NCBI RefSeq assembly: GCF_003122385.1
Contig: NZ_CP029255.1
Coordinates: 496,001 to 560,000 of the forward strand
Length of the DNA stretch: 64,000 nucleotides
From: Flavobacterium crocinum
GTDB taxonomy: Bacteria > Bacteroidota > Bacteroidia > Flavobacteriales > Flavobacteriaceae
Direction: 5' to 3'
Position 1 is the stretch's first letter, and every line of letters starts with the position of its first letter. The position numbers and the translations under genes are program-made. Below are positions 56,180-64,000 of this stretch, piece after piece. Under the pieces are notes generated by a model. It saw only the letters and a list, made by a program, of their open reading frames with translations, did not search any database and was not told the DNA's origin.

Positions 56180-57157
56180 CTAAAAATCTGCATCGAATGA
56201 AATTTTCTGAGCATCGCTGTCTGTGTTCATCACACCGGATTTTTGATACTCGGCAACACGTTTTTCAAAGAAATTAGTTTTTCCCTGAAGAGAAATCATG
56301 TCCATGAAATCGAATGGATTTGCTGATCCGTAAACACGCTCACAACCTAATTCAACCAAAAGTCTATCGGCAACAAACTCTAAATACTGTGTCATTAAAC
56401 CAGCATTCATACCAATTAAACTTACCGGAAGAGATTCAGTCACAAACTGTCTTTCGATATCCAATGCATCAACAATAATTTCTTTGATTCTTTCTTTTGG
56501 TACTTTGTTTACCAAATGGTGATTATGCAAGTGAACCGCAAAATCACAATGCACGCCTTCGTCACGAGAAATCAATTCATTAGAGAAAGTTAAACCTGGC
56601 ATCAAACCACGTTTTTTCAACCAATAAATAGAACAGAAAGCTCCTGAGAAAAAGATTCCCTCAACTGCTGCAAAAGCAATAAGTCTTTCAGCAAACGAAT
56701 CAGACTCGATCCATTTTAAAGCCCATTCTCCTTTTTTAGCAATAGCCGGAAAAACTTCCAAAGCATTAAACAATTCTGTTTTCTCCGCTTCGTCTTTCAC
56801 GTAAGTATCAATTAATAAAGAATACGTCTCACTATGAATATTCTCCATCATGATTTGAAATCCATAGAAAAACTTCGCTTCAGCATATTGAACCTCGTTT
56901 ACAAAGTTCTCTGCCAGGTTTTCATTTACGATTCCGTCAGAAGCGGCAAAGAATGCCAAAATGTGCTTGATGAAATATCTTTCGTCGTCATTCAGTTTAT
57001 TATTCCAGTCTGTCAAATCCTGGTGTAAGTCAATTTCTTCAGCAGTCCAGAAACTAGCTTCCATCTTTTTATACCACTCCCATATATCATGATGTTTAAT
57101 CGGAAAAATAACGAAGCGATTTTTATTTTCTTGTAATATTGGTTCGATTTGTGACAT
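56180..57157 (-). CDS. nrdB: Ribonucleoside-diphosphate reductase beta subunit
   Basis: 325 aa. Metal ligands by alignment of motifs: D74 ([11 protein letters not shown]), E105 and H108 (MENIHSETY), E166 (AAVEGIFF), E200 and H203 (RDEGVH). Tyr112 occupies the radical-tyrosine position. [14 protein letters not shown] and [12 protein letters not shown] resemble eukaryotic R2. F. johnsoniae is known for a class Id beta that keeps this Tyr but uses an oxidised dimanganese centre; whether this protein is Ia- or Id-like cannot be told from motifs. Promoter TTG-N17-TATTTTTG upstream. Confidence 0.94.
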   Translation of the reverse strand: MSQIEPILQENKNRFVIFPIKHHDIWEWYKKMEASFWTAEEIDLHQDLTDWNNKLNDDERYFIKHILAFFAASDGIVNENLAENFVNEVQYAEAKFFYGFQIMMENIHSETYSLLIDTYVKDEAEKTELFNALEVFPAIAKKGEWALKWIESDSFAERLIAFAAVEGIFFSGAFCSIYWLKKRGLMPGLTFSNELISRDEGVHCDFAVHLHNHHLVNKVPKERIKEIIVDALDIERQFVTESLPVSLIGMNAGLMTQYLEFVADRLLVELGCERVYGSANPFDFMDMISLQGKTNFFEKRVAEYQKSGVMNTDSDAQKISFDADF

Positions 57158-57227
57158 GACAGATTCTGTTAATTTTTGTATTGAAATTTTACTGATTCAG
57201 TAGACTACAAAGATTGTTAATTAACGG

Positions 57228-57255
57228 CAAAAATAAAAGTCAAACTTATTCACAA
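57228..57255 (-). promoter_or_regulatory. nrdB promoter
   Basis: Minus strand TTG (57255-57253), 17-nt spacer, TATTTTTG (57235-57228), about 70 nt before the ATG. Beyond it, 57260-57490 is A/T-rich with two GAGTCAAAAC copies (from 57427) and the hairpin TAGTC-A5-GACTA, a weak end for the DUF3109 gene. Confidence 0.65.
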
Positions 57256-57492
57256 TCGGACGTAGTTTTTAACAACGGTCAAAATTTGAGAAATTTTTCA
57301 GACAATAATTAAAATATTGCTAATGAATAACTTAAAAAGACAATCCACCCTTTAAAGCCCCGTAAAATATAGACTTTTAAATATAAAATGCAAGTAATTT
57401 TTAATAGTTTTAAAAAGTTTTTTTTCGAGTCAAAACTTTATTTTTTTGAGTCAAAACACATAGTCAAAAAGACTATATAGCGGATAGGTATT

Positions 57493-58062
57493 TTAAGAAT
57501 TTTTAAGTTCCTCAGCTACTTTTTCCAGTTCCATATACCAATCCTCGCCAAAACGACGAATTAATGCTTCTTTGACAAATTTGTAAACGGGAACTTCCAA
57601 TTCTTTTCCCAAAGAACAAGCATCATCACAAATATCCCACTTATCATAGTTCACCGCAGCAAACTCTGTGAAGTCTTTTACACGAATTGGATATAAATGA
57701 CAAGAAACCGGTTTTTTCCAGTCTACTATTCCCTGATTATAGGCTTGCTCAATTCCGCAAAGAGCTGTTTTTCCGTCGAAGATTACATAAGCACAATCTT
57801 TATTATCAATAAGCGGAGTTTCAAGATCACCATCGGTTCCGGTTACCCACGTTCCCTGTGCTTCGATCGCTTCGATTCCTTCTTTTCGTAAAAAAGGTTT
57901 TACTTTTGGGTAGATTTCTTCTAAGATTTTAGTTTCAGCCTCATTCAAAGGCGCACCCGCATCTCCATCAACGCAACAAGCTCCTTTACAAGCAGACAAG
58001 TTGCACACAAATTCTTTCTCCAGAATATCCTCTGAAATAATAGTTTTACCTAACTGAAACAT
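57493..58062 (-). CDS. DUF3109 cysteine-rich protein
   Basis: 189 aa from ATG 58062, as the longer reading to 58104 runs into the -7 box region. [20 protein letters not shown] is the family signature (CxxxxCxxxCC), with further Cys in [22 protein letters not shown] and WDICDDAC. Distant similarity to the YkgJ group suggests a bound metal. No function is established. Single-gene unit. Confidence 0.87.
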   Translation of the reverse strand: MFQLGKTIISEDILEKEFVCNLSACKGACCVDGDAGAPLNEAETKILEEIYPKVKPFLRKEGIEAIEAQGTWVTGTDGDLETPLIDNKDCAYVIFDGKTALCGIEQAYNQGIVDWKKPVSCHLYPIRVKDFTEFAAVNYDKWDICDDACSLGKELEVPVYKFVKEALIRRFGEDWYMELEKVAEELKNS

Positions 58063-58091
58063 GATTCTAAAATACTGTAATTTATAAAGTG

Positions 58092-58099
58092 CAAAGATA
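58092..58099 (-). promoter_or_regulatory. -7 box of the DUF3109 gene
   Basis: TATCTTTG on the minus strand, 29 nt before the chosen ATG and identical, with its GTGCAAAGATAGTCAA surroundings, to the box before queE. No clear TTG upstream. Confidence 0.5.
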
Positions 58100-58124
58100 G
58101 TCAAAGAATAGACATAAAAAATAT

Positions 58125-58240
58125 ACCACAGAGATTCACAAAGGAAACACGAAGTTTCACAAAGATTTTTCTCTATAAAACCAATTTATAAATATTACTT
58201 CGCGAATCTTTGCGAAAAAAACTTGCGAAACTTTGCGACA
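58125..58240. repeat. Imperfect CGAAACTTTGCG inverted repeat
   Basis: GAAGTTTCACAAAGATTTTT faces GAATCTTTGCGAAAAAAACT and TTGCGAAACTTTGCG. Belongs to the CGCAAAG repeat group (31964, 33436, 60385). The 58063-58379 gap has otherwise only the two promoter boxes. Confidence 0.55.
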
Positions 58241-58337
58241 TAAACATCAATTGTTACAAATATCACTTTTTTAACCAATAAAACATGTTTTTATAACAAA
58301 AATACATTCTATAGAAAAAACACCTAACTTTATTATC

Positions 58338-58345
58338 TACTTTTG
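58338..58345 (+). promoter_or_regulatory. -7 box of the marC-like gene
   Basis: TACTTTTG followed by CAGC, 35 nt before the ATG. No TTG at 17-23 nt upstream. Confidence 0.45.
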
Positions 58346-58379
58346 CAGCAGTTTTTTAAACCCTAAAAATCAAAACGAT

Positions 58380-58958
58380 ATGTTAGAAATCGACTTCAAA
58401 GAAATCATTACCGTAAGTATGGTACTTTTTGCCGTAATTGATATTGTAGGTTCTATTCCCATTATTGTGAATCTAAGAGCAAAAGTTGGACATATTGAAT
58501 CTGAAAAAGCTTCTATTGTAGCCGGAGCAATTATGATTGTTTTTCTTTTCGTTGGAGAAGGATTATTGAACTTAATTGGTATCGATGTACACTCATTTGC
58601 CGTTGCAGGTTCTTTTGTTTTATTCTTCCTCGCATTGGAAATGATTTTAGGAATTAGAATTTACAGAGATGAAGAACCGGGTTCTGCTTCCATTGTCCCA
58701 TTAGCTTTTCCATTGATTGCCGGAGCGGGAACTATGACTACTTTATTATCACTTCGCTCCCAGTTTCATACTATTAATATCATCATTGCCATTTTACTAA
58801 ATATTATTCTCGTTTATATAGTTTTGAAGTCTTCAAAAAAAATAGAGACTCTTTTAGGAGAAAACGGACTTGGCGTTGTTCGCAAAACTTTTGGAGTAAT
58901 ACTTTTAGCAATAGCTGTTAAATTATTCGCCGCTAATGTTAAAGGTTTGTTCGTCTAA
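58380..58958 (+). CDS. MarC-family integral membrane protein
   Basis: 192 aa. Six membrane segments; family motifs VLFAVIDIVGSIPIIVNLR, GSFVLFFLALEMILG and PLAFPLIAGAGTMTTLL. MarC/NAAT proteins were once linked to antibiotic resistance, which has not held up; their cargo is unknown. It starts a plus-strand trio with the small membrane protein and flavoprotein. Confidence 0.9.
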   Translation: MLEIDFKEIITVSMVLFAVIDIVGSIPIIVNLRAKVGHIESEKASIVAGAIMIVFLFVGEGLLNLIGIDVHSFAVAGSFVLFFLALEMILGIRIYRDEEPGSASIVPLAFPLIAGAGTMTTLLSLRSQFHTINIIIAILLNIILVYIVLKSSKKIETLLGENGLGVVRKTFGVILLAIAVKLFAANVKGLFV

Positions 58959-59065
58959 AATTTATTTTTATACTTTTACCCCATAAAATTTCTAAAATAC
59001 AACTTTAAGGCATTTTTTCTCCTTTAAAGTTCTACTTTATTATTTTAGGCAAACAAACCAATGTT

Positions 59066-59269
59066 ATGAAAATTTTTACTTCAATCTTAGTGCTTTTAGC
59101 ATTAGCTTTAATCGTTTTTAATATTACGTTATTAGACTTTAAAAATCCTTTTCAAGGAGACAGTATGGTAGCTTTTATTGGAATCGCCGCTTCATTTTGC
59201 GCCGTTTTAATTCTTTTGATTTTTAGAATATCAAAAAGAATTGAGGAAAAAATGAATGATAACAGATAA
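59066..59269 (+). CDS. Small two-helix membrane protein
   Basis: 67 aa, not recognised. Two membrane segments (about 4-23 and 34-55) and a charged tail (SKRIEEKMNDNR). Ends 3 nt before the flavoprotein, so coupling is probable. Confidence 0.65.
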   Translation: MKIFTSILVLLALALIVFNITLLDFKNPFQGDSMVAFIGIAASFCAVLILLIFRISKRIEEKMNDNR

Positions 59270-59272
59270 TAT

Positions 59273-59878
59273 ATGTTTGATGTTTTAATTATCGGAGGCG
59301 GCGTGTCAGGAATGTCTTGCGCTCTTGTCTTAGGATCGGCAAAAAACAAAGCTTTTGTTACTGACAAAAAAATCGGAATTTTTACACATCAAAAAACTTC
59401 TTCTTTGCAGGAAGCAATTTTTTATAATGCTTACGGAATTACGCCCGGTAAACTGGGTTCTGAATTACTTACGGAAAGCACTCAGGATTTAGCCGCAACT
59501 TATCCTCATATTGAACAGATTCCAAATGAAAAGGTAATTAAAGTAGAAGGAACTTATCCTGAATTTACTGTTACTACCAACAAAAACTCGTACCAGACAA
59601 AAAATATCGTGGTCGGCATTGGTTCTGCTAATACTTTTGACATTGAAGGTTTAATGCAATACATTGAACCTCATAAAAAAGCGCTACCTGAAAAACAGCG
59701 AATCCAGTTAAAAAATGAAGATCATAAAGTTGCCGATGGCATTTATGTTATTGGAACTTTAGCAGGCTGGAGAAGTCAGCTGGCAATCGCTGCCGGAAGT
59801 GGCGCCGCTGTTGCTACAGACATTCTTACTTTATGGAATAACGGTGTGCAGACTCATACGCACGATAGTATTCGATAA
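59273..59878 (+). CDS. Short FAD-dependent oxidoreductase
   Basis: 201 aa. N-terminal Rossmann motif DVLIIGGGVSGMSCALVL and C-terminal KVADGIYVIGTLAG, typical of thioredoxin-reductase-like proteins. It is only two-thirds of their size (about 310 aa): the NADPH domain with its CxxC is missing, and ITTKNIVVG-like sequence joins the FAD halves directly. It may be a flavin enzyme relying on another electron donor. The reading frame is intact, so this is not an obvious pseudogene. Confidence 0.78.
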   Translation: MFDVLIIGGGVSGMSCALVLGSAKNKAFVTDKKIGIFTHQKTSSLQEAIFYNAYGITPGKLGSELLTESTQDLAATYPHIEQIPNEKVIKVEGTYPEFTVTTNKNSYQTKNIVVGIGSANTFDIEGLMQYIEPHKKALPEKQRIQLKNEDHKVADGIYVIGTLAGWRSQLAIAAGSGAAVATDILTLWNNGVQTHTHDSIR

Positions 59879-59977
59879 TTTTTTATTTACCATTAAGAGA
59901 TTAAGAAAATTAAGTTTTAACATGATGCAAACTTACTTATGAAGTTGCATTAAGAAAAAACTGAAACACAATAAAAA

Positions 59978-60040
59978 AAACCATTAAAAGATTAAGACAA
60001 CAAGCTCTAAAGCTTAATAAACTTAATCACTTAATGGTTT
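59978..60040. terminator. Hairpin between flavoprotein and convergent lipoprotein gene
   Basis: Outer arms AAACCATTAA (59978-59987) and TTAATGGTTT (60031-60040), inner GATTAAG/CTTAATC; A8 precedes and AAAATTTT follows. It likely ends both genes. Confidence 0.7.
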
Positions 60041-60060
60041 AAAATTTTATTTATGTTTCG

Positions 60061-60378
60061 TTATTTAACAGAAACAATTTCCGTTACCTTAATATGGTTT
60101 TCGTCCTCGGTTTTCCATTTTTCTCCTTTTACAGAAACTACATCACCGATTTTTAATTGCTTGTAGTTTTGCGGACCTCCAACATTTACGATACTGATTG
60201 TGGCAAAATATACCTCTTTTGCATCTGTAGTAATTTTTGCTGTATAACCGTCTTTTCCTCCTTCAATCGATTCTACTTTTCCCGAAACTGGAGCATTTGC
60301 ATCGCTTTTCATAGTTGCACAAGAGATTATAAAAGTCATTATAACTGCTAGTAAACTTATTCTTTTTAGATTTTTCAT
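60061..60378 (-). CDS. Small lipoprotein
   Basis: 105 aa. Lipobox IISC at Cys20. The mature part has a short beta-barrel pattern (VSGKVESIEGGKDGYTAKIT, LKIGDVVSVKGEKW) like OB-fold exported proteins. Not recognised. Last in the minus-strand run after the NTF2-like gene, with a 89-nt gap containing a CGCAAAG-type repeat (60385-60430). Confidence 0.65.
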   Translation of the reverse strand: MKNLKRISLLAVIMTFIISCATMKSDANAPVSGKVESIEGGKDGYTAKITTDAKEVYFATISIVNVGGPQNYKQLKIGDVVSVKGEKWKTEDENHIKVTEIVSVK

Positions 60379-60467
60379 ATATTTTAGTTTAACCGCAAAG
60401 CTCGCTAAGATTCACGCAAGGTTCGCAAAGTTTCATTTTAAGTTTATATTATTTTCTTTCCCAAAAT

Positions 60468-60833
60468 TTATGCCAGCTGAATACAGCTTCCTGCAATAAC
60501 TTTTAGATTATTTTCAAATTCCTTCCAAACTCTAATGTATTTGAAGACGCCGTTTATTGGAGTTGTTTCATATAATCCTTTTAATGAAATAGTAACAGCA
60601 ACTACAGCAGAATCTCCAATAATATTTATAATTTGATCTGAAGCTTCTAAAGAATCTATTTTCATTTTCCCAGAACGATAGGAATTCAAATCAAATTCTT
60701 TGGTTATCGTTTGTCCATCCGGGAGATTGAACAATAAGTCATCGTGAAGAAATGTTTCCAAAGCTGTCACGTCCGAATTCTTAATAGCAGTCAGAAGCTC
60801 GATTTCTGTATTAATAACGGTTTCTATTTTCAT
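60468..60833 (-). CDS. NTF2-like (DUF4440) protein
   Basis: 121 aa. ELLTAIKNSDVTALETFLHDDLLF and the closing VFKYIRVWKEFENNLKVIAG are typical of cytosolic DUF4440 proteins. No signal peptide. Ligand unknown. It begins 16 nt after the CtpA-type protease gene and may be co-transcribed. Confidence 0.8.
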   Translation of the reverse strand: MKIETVINTEIELLTAIKNSDVTALETFLHDDLLFNLPDGQTITKEFDLNSYRSGKMKIDSLEASDQIINIIGDSAVVAVTISLKGLYETTPINGVFKYIRVWKEFENNLKVIAGSCIQLA

Positions 60834-60849
60834 GATATAAAAATTGATT

Positions 60850-62427
60850 TTATTTCTTCGGATTGAGAATAGTTTTAATCATGGCATCATCTTTTAAGAT
60901 TACATCATAATAATACAATTCCCCGAATAATTGTCTGGCAAATTCAGCAGTAATATGTCGATTTACAAGTGCTTTTGTTTTGTCTAGTTTTAAGTCTAAA
61001 CCAGTCATTAAAATGTAGTTTTTAAACTTTTTGAAGTATACATCAGAACTTTTCATTTTTGCTAAAAACGTATTGAAATTATCTCCTGCAAAAGCATTTC
61101 TATTTTTATCCAATTCTTCAAAAACAAAATGACCAACAATTCCGGTCTGCAATAAATAGCCTACATTTTCATTTCCGTGCTCAGCTTCCATCGGAACAAA
61201 AACATCAGGAACAATTCCGCCGCCACCGTAAACGATTTTACCTTTTGGCGTTTTAAATTTTAACGAATCAGCTACTTTTATACTGTCTTTTGCATACAAT
61301 TCACCTGTCGCAATTCTGGATTCTGACTCTTTAAAATAATCCTCGTTTCCTTTTTTATAAGGCTTTTGGATTGATCTTCCTGTTGGCGTATAATAGCGTG
61401 CTACAGTCAAACGAACTGCTGATCCGTCGTTAAAATCCATTTCTCTCTGCACAAGACCTTTTCCAAAAGAACGTCTTCCAACAATTGTACCACGGTCATT
61501 ATCCTGAATTGCTCCAGCCAGAATTTCACTCGCAGAAGCACTGTTTTCATTAATTAAAACATACACTTTTCCAGTTTCAAAACTTCCCGCTTTTGTAGCA
61601 AATGTTTTGTCGATCGAACCATTTTTACTTTTTGTAAAAACGATTAACTGTTTATCTTTTAGAAATTCGTCTGCAATGGCAATAGCTTCTTCCATATAAC
61701 CTCCGCCATTGTCACGAAGGTCAATTACAAGCGACTGAATTCCTTTTTGTTTTAGTCTTGTTAAACCTGTCTTGAATTCATTAAAAGTGGTTTCAGCAAA
61801 ACGATTTATTTTGATGTAACCGATATTATTTCCAATCAGCAAAGAAGCATCGACGCTCTTTATCGGAATAACATCTCTTTTTACTTTAAACTTCAGTTTC
61901 TTTTGTTCTGATTTTCTAAAAACCGTCAATTCGATTTCAGAACCTTGTAAACCTTTTAATTTTGAAAACAAGCTATCCGAAGGCAATTTTCTGCCGTACA
62001 ATTTAGTTTTTCCGGCATATAGAATTCGGTCACCAGATTTTAGTCCCGCTTTCGCTGAAGGTCCGTTTTCAATTGGTTTTATAATGGCAACCGAATCTTT
62101 ATACATATAAAAATTGATTCCAATTCCAACGAAATCTCCTTTCATGCTTTCGGCTACTTCTGCTTGTTCGCTTGGCGGAATATAAACTGAATGCGGATCT
62201 AATTTGGAAAGTATATTATCTACTGTAAGATTAACAATAGAGTCTGTATTGATGCTGTCAACATATTCATTATTGATAAAATCAATCAGTTTGTTCAGTT
62301 TGGTTTTAGAGTAATTTTTAGCCAAAAACTGATCATCGGTGGGAGCGTTCATAAGGCTTCCGACAACCGTTCCCAGAGCAAAAGTCGCTCCGATTATTAT
62401 AGGTAAATATTTCGAATTAAATTTCAT
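60850..62427 (-). CDS. S41-family C-terminal processing protease (CtpA-like)
   Basis: 525 aa. N-terminal anchor/signal (about 7-25), PDZ domain (about 90-170, GDFVGIGINFYMYKD, SAKAGLKSGDRILYAG), then the S41 catalytic part: VIDLRDNGGG, nucleophile Ser in NENSASASEILAG and general-base Lys in RRSFGKGLVQ. It trims envelope proteins at their C-termini. Its ATG overlaps the last base of the dCMP deaminase stop. Confidence 0.92.
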   Translation of the reverse strand: MKFNSKYLPIIIGATFALGTVVGSLMNAPTDDQFLAKNYSKTKLNKLIDFINNEYVDSINTDSIVNLTVDNILSKLDPHSVYIPPSEQAEVAESMKGDFVGIGINFYMYKDSVAIIKPIENGPSAKAGLKSGDRILYAGKTKLYGRKLPSDSLFSKLKGLQGSEIELTVFRKSEQKKLKFKVKRDVIPIKSVDASLLIGNNIGYIKINRFAETTFNEFKTGLTRLKQKGIQSLVIDLRDNGGGYMEEAIAIADEFLKDKQLIVFTKSKNGSIDKTFATKAGSFETGKVYVLINENSASASEILAGAIQDNDRGTIVGRRSFGKGLVQREMDFNDGSAVRLTVARYYTPTGRSIQKPYKKGNEDYFKESESRIATGELYAKDSIKVADSLKFKTPKGKIVYGGGGIVPDVFVPMEAEHGNENVGYLLQTGIVGHFVFEELDKNRNAFAGDNFNTFLAKMKSSDVYFKKFKNYILMTGLDLKLDKTKALVNRHITAEFARQLFGELYYYDVILKDDAMIKTILNPKK

Positions 62428-62858
62428 TACTCTTCTAAGTCAGGAATATGTTGTACTTCTACACCCGCTTTTATTAAAAATTGAATTCCGGAATCATCAC
62501 GATATCCATCTTTATACACCACTCTTTTTATTCCGGACTGATGTATCAATTTACTGCATTCCTTACAAGGCGAAAGCGTAATATATAATGTGGCACCTTC
62601 GCAAGATTGTGTAGACCTTGCTACTTTAAGGATCGCATTTGCTTCGGCATGTAAAACATCCCAACGTGTAAGACCTTCTTCGTCTTCGCAGCAATTTTCA
62701 AATCCGGATGGCGTACCATTGTAACCATCAGAAATAATCATTCGGTCTTTTACGATAATGGCGCCAACTTGTTTTCTTTTACAATAAGAAAGCTGACTCC
62801 ACTCTTTTGCAATTCGCAGATACGCTTTATCGTATTTATTCAATTTTTTTACTTCCAT
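62427..62858 (-). CDS. dCMP deaminase
   Basis: 143 aa. Zinc motif H70-A-E72 (HAEANAIL) and C98/C101 (SPCKEC), with the substrate loop SDGYNGTPSGFENCCE. It turns dCMP into dUMP for dTTP synthesis. Overlaps ctpA by one base and follows the HupE-like gene by 5 nt. The overlap suggests translational coupling with no obvious functional link. Confidence 0.92.
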   Translation of the reverse strand: MEVKKLNKYDKAYLRIAKEWSQLSYCKRKQVGAIIVKDRMIISDGYNGTPSGFENCCEDEEGLTRWDVLHAEANAILKVARSTQSCEGATLYITLSPCKECSKLIHQSGIKRVVYKDGYRDDSGIQFLIKAGVEVQHIPDLEE

Positions 62859-62863
62859 TTATT

Positions 62864-63457
62864 TTATCTGTTCCAAATCGGACTTTCGATAATCATCGGA
62901 ATTACAACTCCAATAACAAAAGCCGACATTACCAGTGCCCAGTCGCGTTTTGAAAAACGAAAAACGGTTTGCACTATATATGATATTACCAAGACCACAA
63001 AAACTACTACCAATTGTGCCGCTTCAATCCCTAAAGCAAACTCTCCCAAAGGTAATAATTTTGAAGTTGCAGATCCTCCTAATATGGTTTTGAAATAATT
63101 GGAGAAACCTAAACCGTGAATAATACCAAAGAATAAAGTTATGAAAAATACGAGATTTACACTATCATTTTTTGAAGTCTTTCCTGCCGTAAATAAATGA
63201 TAGAGAGCCGTTACCAAAATTGTAATGGGAATAAGGAATTCTACAAGATTTACTTTTATAGTTATGATACCATAAACGGAAAGAATTAAAGCCAATGTAT
63301 GTCCTATTGTAAATAAAGAAACCAAAAGAAAAATTCTTTTCCAGTCTTTAAACAAATAAGGAACGGTTAAGGCGATTAAAAAAAGAACATGATCGTAGGC
63401 ATGAATATCTAAAACGTGTTTTAATCCTATTTGAAAGTAAATCCAAAATTGTGACAT
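62864..63457 (-). CDS. HupE/UreJ-family membrane protein
   Basis: 197 aa. About six membrane segments. HAYDHVLFLIAL near the N-terminus and IIHGLGFSNYF later have the conserved His residues of HupE/UreJ, a group tied to nickel uptake. No hydrogenase or urease gene is in the window, so the metal is not certain. First gene of the minus-strand unit with dCMP deaminase and ctpA. Confidence 0.82.
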   Translation of the reverse strand: MSQFWIYFQIGLKHVLDIHAYDHVLFLIALTVPYLFKDWKRIFLLVSLFTIGHTLALILSVYGIITIKVNLVEFLIPITILVTALYHLFTAGKTSKNDSVNLVFFITLFFGIIHGLGFSNYFKTILGGSATSKLLPLGEFALGIEAAQLVVVFVVLVISYIVQTVFRFSKRDWALVMSAFVIGVVIPMIIESPIWNR

Positions 63458-63576
63458 AGGTAATCTATAATTTAAATAATTAGGGGTTGTAAACTTACGA
63501 TTAATTTTCAGAATTAAAGATTTAGGCTATCAAATCCTTCAAGAAAAATAAGTTAAATTTTATGAGAAATTTAAAT

Positions 63577-63605
63577 TTGTCAAATTAAAATAAGATTTAT
63601 ATTTG
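63577..63605 (+). promoter_or_regulatory. Promoter of the TerB-like gene
   Basis: TTG (63577-63579), 18-nt spacer, TATATTTG (63598-63605), 23 nt before the ATG. Confidence 0.7.
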
Positions 63606-63628
63606 CTCGATAAAAACCTTAACTAATT

Positions 63629-64000
63629 ATGGCATTTTCAGAATTATTTGATAACGAATTCAAACAAAGAAACAGAGGTCATTTCTCTGCAATTGTACGT
63701 GTCGCTTTTGCTGACGGGAAAATAACTCCCGAAGAGCAGGAGTTTTTGAACAAGCTTGCTTCAAGATTAGAAATTTCAGAAGACGAGTACAAAGAAATCC
63801 TAGCCGATCCTTGGAAACATCCTATAAATCCTCCTTATTTATATACACAGCGTTTAGAGCGTTTGTATGATTTAGCCAGAATGGTCCACGTAGACCATCA
63901 TTTAGGAGACAAACAAGAAGTAATGTTAGTTCGTATGGGACTTGCTTTAGGATTTACTCCAGGAAACGTAAACTATATTGTTTCAAAAGCATTATCTCTG
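63629..64000 (+). CDS. TerB-like protein (5' part, runs off window)
   Basis: First 124 codons from ATG 63629. FSAIVRVAFADGKITPEEQE and MVHVDHHLGDKQEVMLVRM have the D-x-x-(I/L)-x-x-x-E pattern of TerB-type helical domains, which bind metal. Role (tellurite, envelope stress) unknown. The 3' end is outside. Confidence 0.7.
   Translation, partial: MAFSELFDNEFKQRNRGHFSAIVRVAFADGKITPEEQEFLNKLASRLEISEDEYKEILADPWKHPINPPYLYTQRLERLYDLARMVHVDHHLGDKQEVMLVRMGLALGFTPGNVNYIVSKALSL

Overview
The window looks like a chromosomal segment of a Flavobacterium species (Bacteroidota). The evidence is low G+C, an rrn operon with a Flavobacterium-like 16S, the absence of clear Shine-Dalgarno motifs, and many TTG-N17-22-TAnnTTTG promoters of the Bacteroidota type. 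No prophage, insertion sequence or CRISPR array was seen. Apart from one toxin-antitoxin pair and many dispersed palindromic repeats, it is core and accessory chromosome.

Layout. 1-5004: minus-strand rRNA operon (16S, tRNA-Ile, tRNA-Ala, 23S running off the left edge), driven by three tandem promoters. 5525-9392: FtsX/LolC-type permease, YkgJ Cys-cluster protein, a methyltransferase, a YfiT/DinB protein and queE. 9493-15227: minus-strand envelope energy operon exbB-exbD-exbD-tonB-small membrane protein-PstS-like lipoprotein-TPR protein. 15608-18546: HerA-like ATPase and kynurenine 3-monooxygenase. 18847-24879: plus-strand accessory run of acetyltransferase, AraC regulator, two serine hydrolases and NTF2-like proteins. 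24981-33358: penicillin acylase, AsmA-like protein, an unrecognised Cys-rich ~600-aa protein, glycine-zipper lipoprotein and kynureninase. 33668-36738: queA, aroA and a MazG-like hydrolase. 36839-42727: three tandem DUF3857/transglutaminase-like exported proteins. 42792-44373: dtd and rsgA. 44632-48929: aromatic amino-acid operon pheA-aminotransferase-tyrA-DAHP synthase/chorismate mutase. 49335-53402: RelE-type toxin-antitoxin pair, DUF1800/DUF1501 pair and small exported proteins. 53520-57157: class I ribonucleotide reductase nrdB-nrdA. 57493-64000: DUF3109, MarC, a short flavoprotein, small lipoprotein, NTF2-like, CtpA protease, dCMP deaminase, HupE-like and the start of a TerB-like gene.

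The strongest new observation is upstream of pheA. A 26-codon leader ORF (48996-49076, minus) has eight Phe/Tyr codons. It is followed by a perfect hairpin with a U-run that ends 7 nt before the pheA start, and an 8-bp alternative pairing would break the terminator arm. A near-consensus promoter lies just upstream. This is the layout of ribosome-mediated transcription attenuation, and it would let Phe/Tyr supply control the whole aromatic branch operon.

Other notable points: one DUF3857 paralogue has Val in place of the catalytic Cys; the rrn operon has three near-identical promoters; and several families of dispersed palindromes occur, some with compensatory stem changes around a conserved loop. 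All gene functions are inferred from motifs and family knowledge. No database search was possible.
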